A stretch of 64,000 nt of DNA from Tetrastigma voinierianum (Eukaryota; Streptophyta; Magnoliopsida; Vitales; Vitaceae). Below, in pieces: positions 32,690-44,689 of this stretch. A program made the translations under genes and the position numbers. Every line of letters begins with the position of its first letter. Position 1 is the stretch's first letter. The stretch is taken from positions 40,086 to 104,085 of the forward strand of contig JAEQBH010009492.1 of the NCBI GenBank assembly GCA_016808115.1. The letters run 5' to 3'. The notes under the pieces are model-generated. The model did no database searches, was not told the DNA's origin, and was given only the letters and a program-made list of their open reading frames with translations.

Positions 32690-35610
32690 TAAAACTGATT
32701 TTATGTTCTTGAATTATAAATGGGTTTAGTCTATGAAACTACAATGGCCTTACGGAGTCATCTAGTAGTAAAAAATGGATGCAAATTCGAGATATCATTC
32801 CATAGAGATTAATGAGATTTTTAAATCCAACTACACCTCGACTACTCAGAATCCATACTATTTGAACCTCCATGAGTGAGTTTATCGGCTAAATTTAAAG
32901 GATAATTGTCTTGAAGAATGCATCTATAAACGAAGAAATTAAAATAGAACAAATAAAATCTTGTAAGCTAAAATAAATTGGAATTTGAATCAGTTCTCTG
33001 CAAAAATGAACACTAAAGGAGATATTGTGAAAAAGTCGATTTCTTCATTGTATCCCATTAAAGACTCTGCCTAAATTTGGATCTGGATTTGTCAAGAGGC
33101 GATAATCTGAGTTGGATTTCTCCCTTAATTCACAATTAGAGTCCTTTGCTTCTCTAGAACATGGATCTAATCAGTTACTTGTATTCTGATCATTCTTTAT
33201 AAGATATGGGTATTATCTTTTTCAATACTTCATACCCATTTCTTAAGACTGCAGATTTCTTGCTTCCCAAGACAGTGTCATTGCAAAATCTCTACAAAAA
33301 GATTGATGACTCTTCTTTTAAATATGATGGATCTTTCTCTTTCCTTGATTAGATCTCAGCTAACACAGGATTGAGGTCCTTTAATTATATTAAGGTGAGA
33401 TCTGTGATTATTTAAATTGATAAATAATCCCTTTCAACTTCAACTATGAGTGAAATGGAATTTTATCTAAGTGAACTCTTAAAGCTCATTAGTTCTTCAA
33501 TGGTAGTCTAACATATCCACCAACTGAATGTTCCAAGCTCTTAGGAATCTCCATCTTTGTGTCACTCAGAGGGCCTCTTGGAAATCAAAGTAGGATACAA
33601 TCATTGGAAGGGTACTCGATACTACTATTGGGAACAAATCAATTTAAGAACAACAACAATCAAATAAATCCCCCAATTCCAGGTTCTTACTCTAATTTAT
33701 CACGAGAAAAAGTGTAACTAACAATAAATCCAAACTAGTGGAAGCCATGCTTATCAAAACGGCATCATAACGATAATGGAGCATTGATCAAGCACACCAG
33801 CAGTAGTTGCAATAAATTGATAAGAAATGAATTCCAGAATTGGTCTAGATTCCATTAATTTCAGGCAGTAATTGGAAAAGAGAATGAAAAATTAAATCCA
33901 GCTTCAACGTGCGAGCAGTTACTTGTTCAAATCGAGAAAAGAAAAGAAAAGAAAAGGAAAGAAAAGAAGAAAATAAATAAAATAAAAAGAAAAGAAAAGA
34001 AAAGAAAAGAAAAGAAAGAAAAATCTACTCTAAATTATACAATTAAGTCTTCTTCTTCCCAAAGTTTCTAGGTTTTTTGAAAAGCCCCTTTTCATAAAAG
34101 ATATGCACATTTATACTCGCTCCATTGGCTTGATTCGAGGCTCTGTGGATTTCCCGATTTAATGGCCCATCTCATTTGTTAGTCGGAAGGCCTCGGAAAC
34201 TATCGCAACTTGTTAGGTATGTCGTGTCCTCTAGAAGCTTGTCGCAACATTCTTTTGCCTTGTTTTGCAATATTAGTCGCGACCTGATGTCCTCTATCAC
34301 AACATTGTTCTTTTCAGTTTTCTTCGGTTAGTTTGTCATAACATGATTTCCTTTATCATGGAAAACTACCCTTGACTCTTTTGTTTTGTCATGTGTGTCG
34401 TGACTTGGAAATCCTGTTGTCTGCTTTTACTTAGCATTTTTCCTGAGAATCATCATGTTGCAGTCGCGACTTGAATTTATGCGTCGTGACAATGTTTAGT
34501 TGCCAATAGTGATGAATCTTTTGTGACCACATTTTCTTGTTTCTAGGTATTTATGTCGCGACCACAATTCCATGTTACGACCTGGCTTTTTCTTCCCTTG
34601 CTGACTTATGTGTCATGACCAAGTTTCTCTGTCGCAACATCGTTTCTATTGCTAGCCATTTTGATTCTCGTCGTGACAACTTTTTATTGTCTCCAAGTGT
34701 TTGTGTCGCGACCACCATTTCATGTTGCGACACATTTGTGTTTCCCTTTTCTTGAATTATGTCGCGACCCTGATTCTATATCATGACACAATTTACATTT
34801 GTCAATTAATTTGATCTTAGTCACTGACCTACTATTCATGTTGCGACATAATTTCCTTGTTTTACGCGCCGTACGAGTTGCATTTCCAAGCTAGCGTCAC
34901 ATTTATTTTCTTGTCCGCGACATGGGAAGTAGGTGAGGCGGGTCATTTATTTTCTTACTGCAATTCCTGTTGCGACCTCAAAAGCATGTCGCGACCATTC
35001 TTTCTTCCAATCTTACCGCAACCTCATTTTTAAGTCACAACAGTTTCTATTCAATTATTCAGCTCATTTTAATGTCGCGACATATGAGAAATCACCATGT
35101 CGCGACCTCGTGGTAATCTTCGGCTTATATTTTTGTCGCAACATCAATTTTTACGATAGGGCCTTGTCAACTCATCCGACCATCCATTGTCGTTGCGACC
35201 TTAATTATACGTTGTGATACGAGTTGTCTTCTTCCCCGATTGTCTCAACCTCGATTTTACATCCGCGACTTTGTTTGTGCGATCTTAAAATTTTCTCTAG
35301 TGTCGCGGGATAATCGTGACACACTTGAAGCCTTTGTCTTACAGAGTTGTCGCAACATTATCAATCAGGTTGTGACTTAAAAACTGTTGAACTGATGAAT
35401 TTCTTGTCTCGACCTCAAGCATGCATCGCGACTGTGCTGACCATTTATCGTTTTCTTACGGATTCTTCTTTGATAAAGCTATACATAAATATATGCAAAA
35501 TATAAATTTATTAAAATCTCCATATTTCTGCATAAAATAAGTTTATTTATTGTAACACTAATCGAGAAAAAGAAAAAATGGATTATAAATCAATGAGTTT
35601 TTACTCATCA
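32690..35610 (-). repeat. 3' LTR of element C (about 2.9 kb)
   Basis: On the minus strand it starts TGATGAGTAAAAACTCATTG at 35610. A dense GTCGCGAC array occupies 34190-35450, with at least eight exact cores (for example near 34291, 34554, 34706, 34761, 34989, 35073 and 35099). A (AAAAG)n stretch lies at 33932-34024. The tail matches other Athila-like LTR tails (minus text TGAGTAGTCGAGG near 32845). The left end near 32690 is an estimate, because no PBS follows a 3' LTR. Confidence 0.7.
33932..34024 (+). repeat. (AAAAG)n microsatellite
   Basis: An interrupted run of GAAAAGAAAAGAAAAG units inside the LTR of element C. On the element's own strand it reads CTTTT. Confidence 0.9.
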
Positions 35611-35628
35611 AATTCCCCAAACTTAAAA
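35611..35628 (-). promoter_or_regulatory. Polypurine tract of element C
   Basis: The minus strand reads TTTTAAGTTTGGGGAATT, immediately followed by the LTR terminus TGATGAG. The upstream text GGGGACAAGCAAAATTTTAAG is typical of the Athila 3' end. Element E has TTTAAGTTTAGGGAATT at the same place. Confidence 0.85.
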
Positions 35629-37490
35629 TTTTGCTTGTCCCCAATGAAAATAAAAAGATTTGTTTGTCTTGAAACGATTGAACTTTATTTTTAAGGGTGC
35701 ATTTTACATTCTAACTATAATCTTTTACGATTCCACCAGTGTTGGAAACCGTGGAGTTGCGGTATTATTTGAACTTGAGTTTTCAACTAAGAAAAGAAAG
35801 GAATGGTTTCAACCCCCTCTATCTGATCGTCGATGAATTCTATATTGTAAACAATGCAGTTAATCAATCTTGTTTTGTGCATGTGTGTTATCTTCTGGGA
35901 TTCTCCTTGGAAGGTTAGTCAAAGTCCCATAGGCTTGTTTTTCATACTGATCTTCACTAATGTAAGCAAATTCAACCTTTATGATCAATGAGGTCTTTTT
36001 GGCTTGTAATGTTAGGCTTGGGTAATTAGGTAGACAATTTGAAAACTTAGGTTGCAAATTACCCAGATTCCACTATTCACTTATGCTTAATAGCCTTCCT
36101 TTTTCATCCCTTTCCTTCCTACTAATGAGAACTTTAATAACTCCCCCAAACTTGGCTTTTGTGCATCATCTTGAATTTTGCGGCCTCTTTGATTGCCACA
36201 TTCATATTTATTATTGATTCTTTTTTTGGAGATTCTTTTTATTCTGCTTCTCTTGTCAAGTTTTAGGAATAGTGCAATGTTTTGTCTTTTAGGCTTTCTA
36301 TCACTCTTAGAACTTTGGGTTGCTTAAGCTCCCGTACCGGTTGGCATTAGGTAACTAGGTGTTGAAACTCCTAAAACTTAATTGTTCAAGAGAGATATGC
36401 CTGAAGACAAAACTTATTCCTTTTTTCTTAACTTTTCTCCTCTACAATCTTTCAATTTCTTTTATCCCAATACTTCCATATGATCTATAAGAAGTATATT
36501 CCCCCAATCTTGTTCCTTACACATTAAACTTCTTGTTTTGAAAACTAGGTAATTTGGGGTTCTTAACGCTGCATATTGATTCATTTTTAGGGAGAGGATT
36601 CGGGTTTCTAATTGTTGTTATTTAAAGAAGTTAGGCATATTTGGCTCCCAGCTTGGGCCCAGGGTGTATGCATGCGCATCCCTAATGAGAGTAGGCTTGA
36701 AAAGGTTCAAACATCCAAAGAGGGCCTCTATTCTTTCTTGTCGATTGTTTTGCCTAGGATTTACTTGCCAGTAATAATCTAACAAGTTAGGACCTTGTAC
36801 CCTTATTTGTGAATCCTTACTGAAGGCGTCCTAATCTTTTTTCAATTTGTTAAGGACTTATTGGACCATGTGTGATGTTTTTCTATGATTTAAGGCGACT
36901 CAGCTGTTTTATAGATTCAAGAGTCTCATATGTTCTTTCAATTGTTTACCTTTTCCTAATTCTGTAATTTCAACTTGATTTAAACTAAAACTACAACTTC
37001 TTACTGCAGTTCAATGAAGCCTGCTCTCATTTCTCTCACAGTATTATTTGGATTTAATCAGTGGTTATGGTGCCATTCACCATTAAAAGCTTCAATACAA
37101 TAATCACTACTTCCAGACAAACAAAGAAAAAGACAAGTAACCTAGTTCACTCCCAATTAAGCAGTTCAACAACATACATGTTCTAATTGTAACATTATTA
37201 AGAGCAACAAAACCAAGTTATCAAACCAAAAGAACAAATCACAAGACACTTTTAATGAACTATAATGGGTTTTTATTGATGGTGAAGAAAGAATATAATT
37301 AGAGAGGAGCAAAGAGAGGCTCTGAGCTTTCAGCATGCTCTTGGTGGACTTGTCTGACCTTAGGGTAGAATGTCTATATTGGGCTCACACTTCTCTACCT
37401 ATGTTGGAGCTCTCAAGTTGTGACTACTGTATTTCTGCCTATTCTTCTTCTTCTCTAATAGCTTCCATCTGTCTTACCCTGCCTCTATTT
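35629..37490 (-). other. 3' non-coding region of element C
   Basis: This stretch lies between the env-position ORF and the PPT. No coding domain is visible. It is counterpart in position to 56800-58930 in element E and 29870-31898 in H. The small ORFs at 35860 and 37335 show no motifs. Confidence 0.6.
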
Positions 37491-38207
37491 TTAGGCCCCT
37501 TGGTGATTCTTGTAAGTGATAGGGGTGATGTCTTGGGGCAGTTTTCTTCTTCTTCCTAGTCTCCTTAGATGCCTCCACAAGTTGAGCCTTAAGATCGGTC
37601 TTTGGGTATGGAGTCGGCCCTTTGTACCCTCTGCCTTAATAGCTTCGAGTGAGTTTTCTATTATCTTGCCCGCACTAAATTTATATCCCTTGAGGATGGC
37701 ATATGACAATTCCGCCTCTTTTGCCTTGACTGTGCATAGGTGCTTGGAAGGCATAATGATTGAACATAAAAAATAAAACCACACCTTTGTCGGTTCAGTC
37801 AGTGCTCCTCTAGCTATGGACTCATGTGGGTTTTTCTTGGTGGCATTCCACTTTCCCTATGATGGAACTAACGAGTCTACAATCTTAAAAGTCGGGTGCT
37901 TCAACCGAGTCTTTTAAATTTAAACATGTTCTTCCCTCTCCACGAGAAGATTGTAGGTGAGAATTACATTTGCCTATTTGTTGACGGATATCAATCTCCA
38001 CTCTAACATAGACTTTTAACGCCATTCCGCCATATTTGCGTAGAACTCCTTCACCACATCTACGAATCCAGGTGCTTTGTGCTCGCATAATAGGTGCCAT
38101 CCCTTGCTCTCAACCAACTCTTGGAATGGAGAAATCCACTCATTGAAGCATCTCTCCCCTATGCAGTCTCTGTGTTGTAATTTATCTCTCCAGGAAATAT
38201 AAGCCAT
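37491..38207 (-). pseudogene. Env-position ORF of element C (plant transposon protein domain), frameshifted
   Basis: Downstream of pol in Athila elements lies an extra ORF, at the place of env in retroviruses, whose function is unproven. Here three minus-strand pieces read ELVESKGWHLLCEHKAPGFV followed by VVKEFYANMAEW (38016-38207), KVYVRVEIDIRQQ (about 37990) and LSYAILKGYKFSAGKIIENS (about 37650-37710). The pattern of a RGW..C..P and V-REFYAN motif followed by a VRG and an I-GKII motif is that of the putative plant transposon protein domain. I see no signal peptide or membrane segment, so this remnant offers no evidence that it was an envelope protein. Element E has a weaker counterpart. 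Confidence 0.65.
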
Positions 38208-38639
38208 ATTAGAGCACAGTACTAACTTTCTCCACTACTCTATACTATTTCTTCTTTGTAATCTCATCTCTTCCTCTTTCTAGATTCTTCCATTAATTTC
38301 GCATTAGTTTCTCTGTTACTTGACCCTTTCTTCACTTTCGCCTTGTTTAAATAAATCTTTGTGACTATTTCCTTCCTCCCTATCAACATATTCTTCCATG
38401 ATTTCGTTGAGGTTTGGAACCAGGTTCCTTAGCTTAGACATTTTGAGAGAGATATTTAGGGATCTAGGGTTTCGAAGGGGAGTGAGAGAGATTTTGTGAT
38501 GGAAGGATTGGCTTGAAGGTTTAGGAGGTAGGTGACTCTTCAGTCTTCAATCATTTTCTATTTATAGGACAAGAGTTATTGTGCTTTCATTAATTGTTGT
38601 GAAAATTTTTGACCTAAAGTTGTGCCCTTTTTAAATATT

Positions 38640-39030
38640 GTGTCGCAACATAGAAAATTAATGTTGTTATAGAGATTTTTTTTTCAATCAGGCGATTCTT
38701 TGTCGCGATAGAGCAAAAAAATTTATCCTGATAGGAATTGTCTTTACTTAAGTTGATTTACGTCGTGACATAATCTTGTCGCGACATGATTTCACGAGGG
38801 CCTAAGTTTGCTATTTGCCATTGACATAAAGAAAATATGCCAACGATAAACTCTTTCATTGTAAATCAATTGTTAGCACCAACTTTGTTGAGACAGAAAG
38901 AAAGTGTATCGCGTCATAATTTCATGCGACATGCGATGAGGTTTGATTTTTCTTTGTCATGACAAAACGAACCAATGTCATAAGAAAAGTTCAAAATTTT
39001 TGTCACGACATAACTTTGTATGTTGCGATA
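38640..39030 (-). repeat. GTCGCGAC-type motif array between integrase and env-position ORF
   Basis: About a dozen variants of the ATGTCGCGACAT palindrome (GTCGCAACAT, GTCGTGACAT, GTCGCGACAT, GTCATGACA, GTCACGACAT, GTTGCGATA) lie in 390 bp. The same array occupies the LTRs of this family, and element E has it in the same spacer (54955-55150). Confidence 0.75.
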
Positions 39031-39699
39031 GGATTTTATCCTACCTCAAATTTTTTTTTATATTTTCATACTTTCACCCTTCAACCTAGATGACATTATG
39101 CAGTAAGTCTTCCGGCTTAGATTCATGCGTGAAAATACATATTGTATCAAGGCAATCTCTCGATCTAAAGTATGAACAACAATTCATTCTTCACCCAATA
39201 TTATTAATCAATATTTACCAACAATGCATACAAGCAATTTGCATAATAAAATTTTCACATTCCCAAAAACTTTAATTATGCATTATCATTCTGAAACAAA
39301 TTGAGAGTAGAAATACTCCCCCTTGTAGCTATTTTATGCATATTTCAGTTTGAGACAGTGTGCTTCCTAATAACAACCATTTCCAGTTCTTCTTCCCTAT
39401 CCCTGAAAATTCAACAAAAACTACATAACAAAATTAAAACTACAACATCAAGCACATAAAATTAAACAAAATTAAGCTAATTATAAAATTTAAAATTGAC
39501 TTGGGTTGCCTCTAGAGAAAATTTGCTCGAGTTTAATGTCTTTAGCTAAACATTTCTTGCTTATAATGTTTTCATTTAAGCAAAACTCTATTTTCTCTTT
39601 AAAAATATGGATGCAAACTTCCTTTATACTTCCTCAAGATAATGCTTGATCTCGACCATTTACTTTAAATTCACTTCAGTTCGGCCTTTAATTATTCTT

Positions 39700-40660
39700 G
39701 CTCCCGAGGTTATCTTGGATTATGTAATGTAAGGACCACTCCATATTGACTTCAATTTCCACTGGGAAATAGCTTGAGCCTAGAATTTTATAAGAGGACT
39801 TGTTCTCTTGCCTTAAATTCCCTCAAAGTATTTGATCCATGCTACTTCTTTGTCTTTTCTTTGTAGATTTTTGCATTGTCATAAGCTTCATTTTTCAACT
39901 CTTCCATTTCACTCATTTAGAGTGATCTCTTTTCCTTGGAAGCTTGAAAATCAAAATTCAATTTCTTGATGGCCCACATAGCGTTGTATTGCCCACAAGG
40001 TTTTCCAAACACAGTGTATGGGGGACATTCCAATGGGAGTTTTGTAAGTAGTTCTATATGCCCACAATGCATCATCTAAGTTTATAGGCCAATCCTTTTT
40101 GCTTTTATTCACCGTTTTCTCTAGAATTTTCTTAATCTCCCTATTGGAAATTTCTGCTTGCCCATTTGACTGAGAGTGATAGGCCAATCCCATCATATGT
40201 TTGATTCCATATCCACTCATGAGTTTTGCAAAAACTTTATTTGCAAAATGGCTTCCCTCATCACTTATGATTGTTCTGGGTGCTCTGAATCTACTAAGAA
40301 TATTTTTTTTTGCATAGACCCAACCACAGTTATGGCATCATTTATGGGACAGATGTTGCTTCCCACCCATTTGGATACATAGTCACAACTAGGAATGTAT
40401 ATATTCCTAAATGATGATGGGAAAGGTCATGAAGTCTATCAGCATCGTAAAAATCTACACCACCAAAAATTCCTTGTAGGGAGCATATGTTTCTTACCCT
40501 TGCCTTGCCCATTCTCTGATAAGTATCACAATGTTTTACCCTTTCAAAACAATCCTTGAATAATGTAAGCCAATAAAAACTTGATTGGAGAATTTTCTGG
40601 GCTGTTTTATCTCCTGCAAAGTGTCCTCCATATGGTGATGCATGACTTTTTTCCATAATA
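39700..40660 (-). pseudogene. Integrase of element C, frameshifted
   Basis: The fragment 40342-40656 starts HASPYGGHFAGDKTAQKILQ and runs to HCDTYQRMGKA, the H-H-C-C zinc-binding domain with the second Cys changed to Tyr (normally CDxCQ). It continues to a decayed first part of the catalytic core. 39951-40220 holds YGIKHMMGLAYHSQSNGQAE, then NREIKKILEKTV and LDDALWAYRTTYKTPIGMSP, the end of the core with the catalytic Glu region and the start of the C-terminal domain. Integrase joins the DNA copy to the host chromosome. The two pieces are in different frames and the middle is degraded, so it is inactive. Confidence 0.9.
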
Positions 40661-40868
40661 CCACCTTGTTATGTTTCTAGAACACATCTCCTGATTATCA
40701 TATATGCTCCTCTTCTAAAAAGTAGTGGGTCATCCCAAACATAAAATCTGCAATCAGTTCTCAATTTTCTTCTCTATTGGTATTTGTGAACTCGGGTGGC
40801 CGCAACTCCGCAAGCTAAGTAATTATTAATATCTGACCTTGGTGTGTTTTAACTGACAATAAAAACAA

Positions 40869-41219
40869 CTACTCATTAGGAAATTTTTTTGCTATTTTAG
40901 TTTCCTTTTCTGTTTCAGCAGTGTTTTCCAATATAGACAAGTGATTAGCTATCACATTGTCACTACCCTTTTTATCCTTGATCTCCAAATCAAACTCTTG
41001 CAGTGGTAATACCCATCTGATCAGTCTTGGTTTGGTCTCCTTATTTTCCATTAGATATTTAATTGCAGCATGATCAATGTGTATTAGAACATGGGACCCC
41101 AATATATAAGGCCTGAATTTTTCATAAGCAAACACATTACTGACATCTCCTTTTTGTGGTAGTAGTTCTCTTATGTAATTGAAGGTTTCTTTGGCATAGC
41201 ATATGACCTTGAATATCAC
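40869..41219 (-). pseudogene. RNase H of element C
   Basis: The open frame contains AYEKFRPYILGSHVLIHIDH (core strand with the catalytic Asp in the TDHAAL-type motif, here IDHAAI), then KPRLIRWVLPLQEFDLEIKD and KKGSDNVIANHLSILE, where the usual ADHLSR has become ANHLSI. The domain removes template RNA during DNA synthesis. Its N-terminal ASKTL-type region is frameshifted. It follows directly on the RT connection segment. Confidence 0.9.
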
Positions 41220-42300
41220 TCAGGGTTCTTTGTCCCCGATATAGCTCCCATTGCATAATCAACGGCATCACACATAATTTCAAAATCATTATTCGAGTCG
41301 GTGTCTATGATGCATTTGTCACTAAAGCTGGATTTAATTTCTTCGAATGCAGATCTGCATGATTCATCAAAATTAAATTTTGCATCTTTTTCCAGTATTT
41401 TACATAATGATGCAGCGGAGATCTTTAAGAGTCCTTTATGAATCATACGTAGAAACCAGCATATACCAAAGGAAACTTCCTTATCCTTATTTATTTTAGG
41501 TGGCGAGAGAGTTTTTTTGTAATTAACAGCTTTTGCTTGATCTACTTCAATCCCATATGCATAAATCATGTGTCCCAGACAATACCTTGCAGTTCACCAT
41601 GAAATGACATTTTTCCCAATTTAATGCTAGATTTTTGTCTTGACACATCTGAATTACTATTTCTACATTTCCTAAGCGATTCTCAAAGCTGGGATCATAT
41701 CTTGAGAGAGTCATCGATAAAAATTTTCATAGCCTCTTCCCTTCATTCAGAGAAAACATATACATCATACCTTTGAAAGTGGCGGGGCATTACATAATCA
41801 AAGGCATCCCTTCTAAAAGCAAGGTGTCATAAGGACATGTAAATGTAGTTTTCTCCTGATCCTTTGGGACTATAGAAATCTGGTTATAACCAGAATATCC
41901 ATCAAGAAAACAATAATGGGAGTGCCCTGCTAACTTGTCCAGCATTTGGTCAATGAAAGGTAGAGGATAATGGTCATTACTAGTAGCAATGTTTAGTTTC
42001 GTAGTCTGCTCTGGGACTCTCTATCGATCCACAGAATTCTTGCCCAGGAATCGATTCATTTTTCTCATTTCTGATCATAGTGAATCCTCCCTTCTTCGGA
42101 ACCACATGAACTGGCCTCACCCAAGGGTTGTTTGAGATTGCATATATGAAGCTTGCATTTAGCCATTTCAATACTTCTTTTCTGACCACTTCTTTCATCA
42201 CTGGATTCAGCATTCTCTGATGTTCGATAGAGGTTTTAGCATTTTCCTCCAATAGGATCTTGTGAATACAGATAGAAGGACTAATTCCTTTCAAATCTTA
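41216..42300 (-). pseudogene. Reverse transcriptase of element C, frameshifted
   Basis: The N-terminal part, frame 41980-42294, reads LKGISPSICIHKILLEENAK-like text with an M at the start, then WVRPVHVVPKKGG. Across 41800-41990 the motifs LPFIDQMLDKLAGHSHYCFL and DGYSGYNQISI are followed by a stop where the LCNAPATFQ region should be. FIDDSLKI near 41720 is the catalytic xxDD box, and NWEKCHFMV follows. The frame 41216-41569 is the RT/RNase H connection (GIEVDQAKA, LCKILEKDAKFNFDESCRSA). The motif order is complete, but at least three frame changes and stops are present. Confidence 0.9.
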
Positions 42301-42789
42301 TATAGACCAAGTTATTGCTTCTTTTGTATTTCTAGAATTTCACGGTTTTGCTCTTCTAACTTAGTCAATCCGAATTTGAAATGATGATTGACTTGGCTTG
42401 TTTAGTTTGGCAGAAATCAAACTTCCAAATGTTCGAGCGATTCCTTTGAATCGATCGCCGACCATATATTTTCTTGAACACCTTCCTCTTACAATTGATG
42501 GATTATTACGCTCCGTTTTCGCTATCTTGAATCTGCCTCTTTAAATTAAAATCGGAGTTCATAAATTCAACTTCAAGATGCTTAAGATACTAGAAATTCA
42601 TCTCATTCTCATTCATTGAACTCTGAAAATTGCATTCATTGACGATTCGAGCGGTGGAATTTTTTTGTTTCTACACTCTCATAATCGAAGCATTAATAAA
42701 TTCGAGGCTATTTCATTTGTGATTGAGATTGAAGTGCATTGCCTCAATCTCCAACCACGAAATTAATTCTCCTTTCTTCTAGCGATCAA

Positions 42790-43030
42790 AGAAATTTGCT
42801 CTGTTGCTAAGAGAAAGGTCCTCCCTGCTGGAGTAGTGGGACTTGTTTATCTTCTTCTATATCAATAACTATAAAGTCCGCTCTAGGAAAATGAATTCCC
42901 ACTCGATCGACACATCTTCTGAAACATGCCGGGATGGGTCAATGTTCTATACGCATCTGAGGTCATGACTATGGGAGTAATCTCCCACTAAACTTAGTAT
43001 TTTAACCACTAACAAGGCATCGAGTTAATG
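42790..43030 (-). pseudogene. Aspartic protease remnant of element C
   Basis: Reading the minus strand in pieces gives SMPC (from the INLMP motif following the catalytic Asp), then ADFIVIDIEEDKQVPLL near 42825-42885, the well-conserved C-terminal half of Athila proteases. The DLGAS catalytic box itself is not readable. The protease would release Gag and Pol proteins. Confidence 0.7.
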
Positions 43031-44680
43031 TTGGATCCAAAATCTCATTGTGCCTTTCCCATATCCCCTTACTTGGTACAAGGTATAGTGGCGCCTCGAT
43101 CCTACATTTCTTTGGTAGGACATCTAAATCATTGTGCTCTGAGTTGGGCTCACTATCCCTTCTTCGTAAATCTTTATATTTTGCTCCAATATATCTTTCA
43201 TGAATTTTTTCACCAATGGGGCATTTGAGGTCGATGCCTCGAGAAAGGGATATTGATTTCTATCTTCTTGAACATGTTCAAGAATTTAGAAAATTACTCT
43301 TCAAGCTTTACCTTCTGCAGCCTCTAAGGGAATGAAACTTAAGGATTGTAAGCTTTGACCTCTTCCATTTTCCCTGGATTTCCTTGTTCCACTTGCTACT
43401 CTTGCTACATTTTTGTTGTTTTATCTTCTTCGGTAGTTTCTGAACTGTTCAATTTCTTTTCCAATCTCTACATTCTTCTTTTCCTCAGTGTCCTTCTTTT
43501 CAACTCTCCTTTGTTCCAATTCTCTGCCACTTCTTTGAGTTACAGCCATGCGGTCCTTTGGATTCTTTCTTATGTCACTTGGGAATGCATCTTTGTGTTG
43601 ATTTTGCATGGCTAGGGCGAGTTGCCTACGAGTCTCGATTCTTGAAAAGGGCGTGGTATTGGCTGGAGTTCTTGTTGTGTTTACTGGAATGTTGATGGCT
43701 CGTGAGCTTCTCCTCATGTATGTTCATTAGCCTCTTATTTTCCTATGAAGCAGCATACGGTCCTCGAAGAATTAGATCTCCTCTTGCCCACCGATTTTCT
43801 ACTCTACGCCTGTTAATTCGCTGGCGATGTTCTTTGTTGGAACACACGAGAGGCATGATATTCTTGCAAATTTTGTCTAGGTCTTTGACCTTGTTGTGCT
43901 TCTTCTCTATATGAGAACTTCTCATTGTTCCTTAGTGTTGGTGTGTAGTGAGTGGGTAAGTTGAGATTGGGCTTGAAAGTGTAGCTCCTATTGGCATTGA
44001 GGTACTATGCCTCCTCAACTTGGTAGGGACCCTTATGGTTTTGATCTCTTGACTTTTCTTCTTTCTCCTTCATCTACTTGTCCCAGCAGTGCGGTTTACA
44101 TTCTTCTCTGCATTGTTTCCTATCTTGTTCATTAATGTATCCAACTTTACTTCAATGGAAGTCATTTGATTAAGCTCAATTACACCACTCCCCTTTAGTC
44201 TATACCACGGCTTGGATGGAGCTTTGTAGTTACATTGCAAAGATCTTGATCATTTGCCTCCTCTGCACTTCTTCTTTTGAAAGCCTCGTAGCGGTATCAG
44301 TGTATACCATTTAGGCGCAATTCATGGAATATTAGAAAATGTCCATCTTAGTGGTCAAGTCTATCCCATCCCTGGGCAGCATCTTTTAGGAGTAGTCTCT
44401 TAAATCTCTCCCACGTCGTTGTAGAGACTTTGTCTTTCCCCAGCCCAGAAGACTACGATCTCTCTCATCTTCTTTCACACGTCTCGAGGCTGGAGGAAAA
44501 ATGCGCCATATAAGTTTCCAACTAACTCTTCCCCATTTGTCCATTTTGATCCAACGGGTGACTCAAGGCCAAGTTCTTTGCCACATCTCTCGGTGAGAAA
44601 GAGAGGAAGAGCTATAGCGATCCTTATCGACAAGTGTTTTATGTTGCAAGCAAAGTTTTCATCATGGGACCCGGATCGAG
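43031..44680 (-). pseudogene. gag of element C, degenerate and truncated at the N-terminal side
   Basis: Motifs in order on the minus strand: LSHREMWQ near 44590-44610 (the LRDxA site), a WGRVSWKLIWRIFPP stretch (about 44480-44540), then RIETRRQLALAMQNQHKDAF with PSDIRKNPKD in the frame 43421-43717. The same PSDIRKNPKD-type phrase occurs at 54220-54260 in element E. PHW..FMKDIL text near 43185-43215 precedes the protease. Gag builds the particle. The copy ends abruptly at about 44680 where a plus-strand LTR begins. Confidence 0.75.
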
Positions 44681-44689
44681 GGAAGGAAT

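Larger units (their letters stand above)
32690..44680 (-). mobile_element. Element C: Athila-like retrotransposon with most domains, 5' LTR missing
   Basis: This is the best preserved Athila-like copy. On the minus strand: gag (44680-43140), protease (43030-42790), RT (42300-41400), RNase H (41220-40870), integrase (40660-39700), a motif array, an env-position ORF (38207-37491), a long 3' region, PPT and 3' LTR (35610-32690). The gag N-terminal side stops abruptly near 44680 against a plus-strand LTR fragment, so leader and 5' LTR are lost. Frames are broken in every domain. Confidence 0.85.

Noticed and set aside
34190..35450. CRISPR-like array (short palindromic repeats with spacers)
   Set aside because: Spacing is irregular, repeats are only 8-12 bp and vary by CpG transitions, and the sequence is a plant LTR. 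No Cas-like gene exists nearby.
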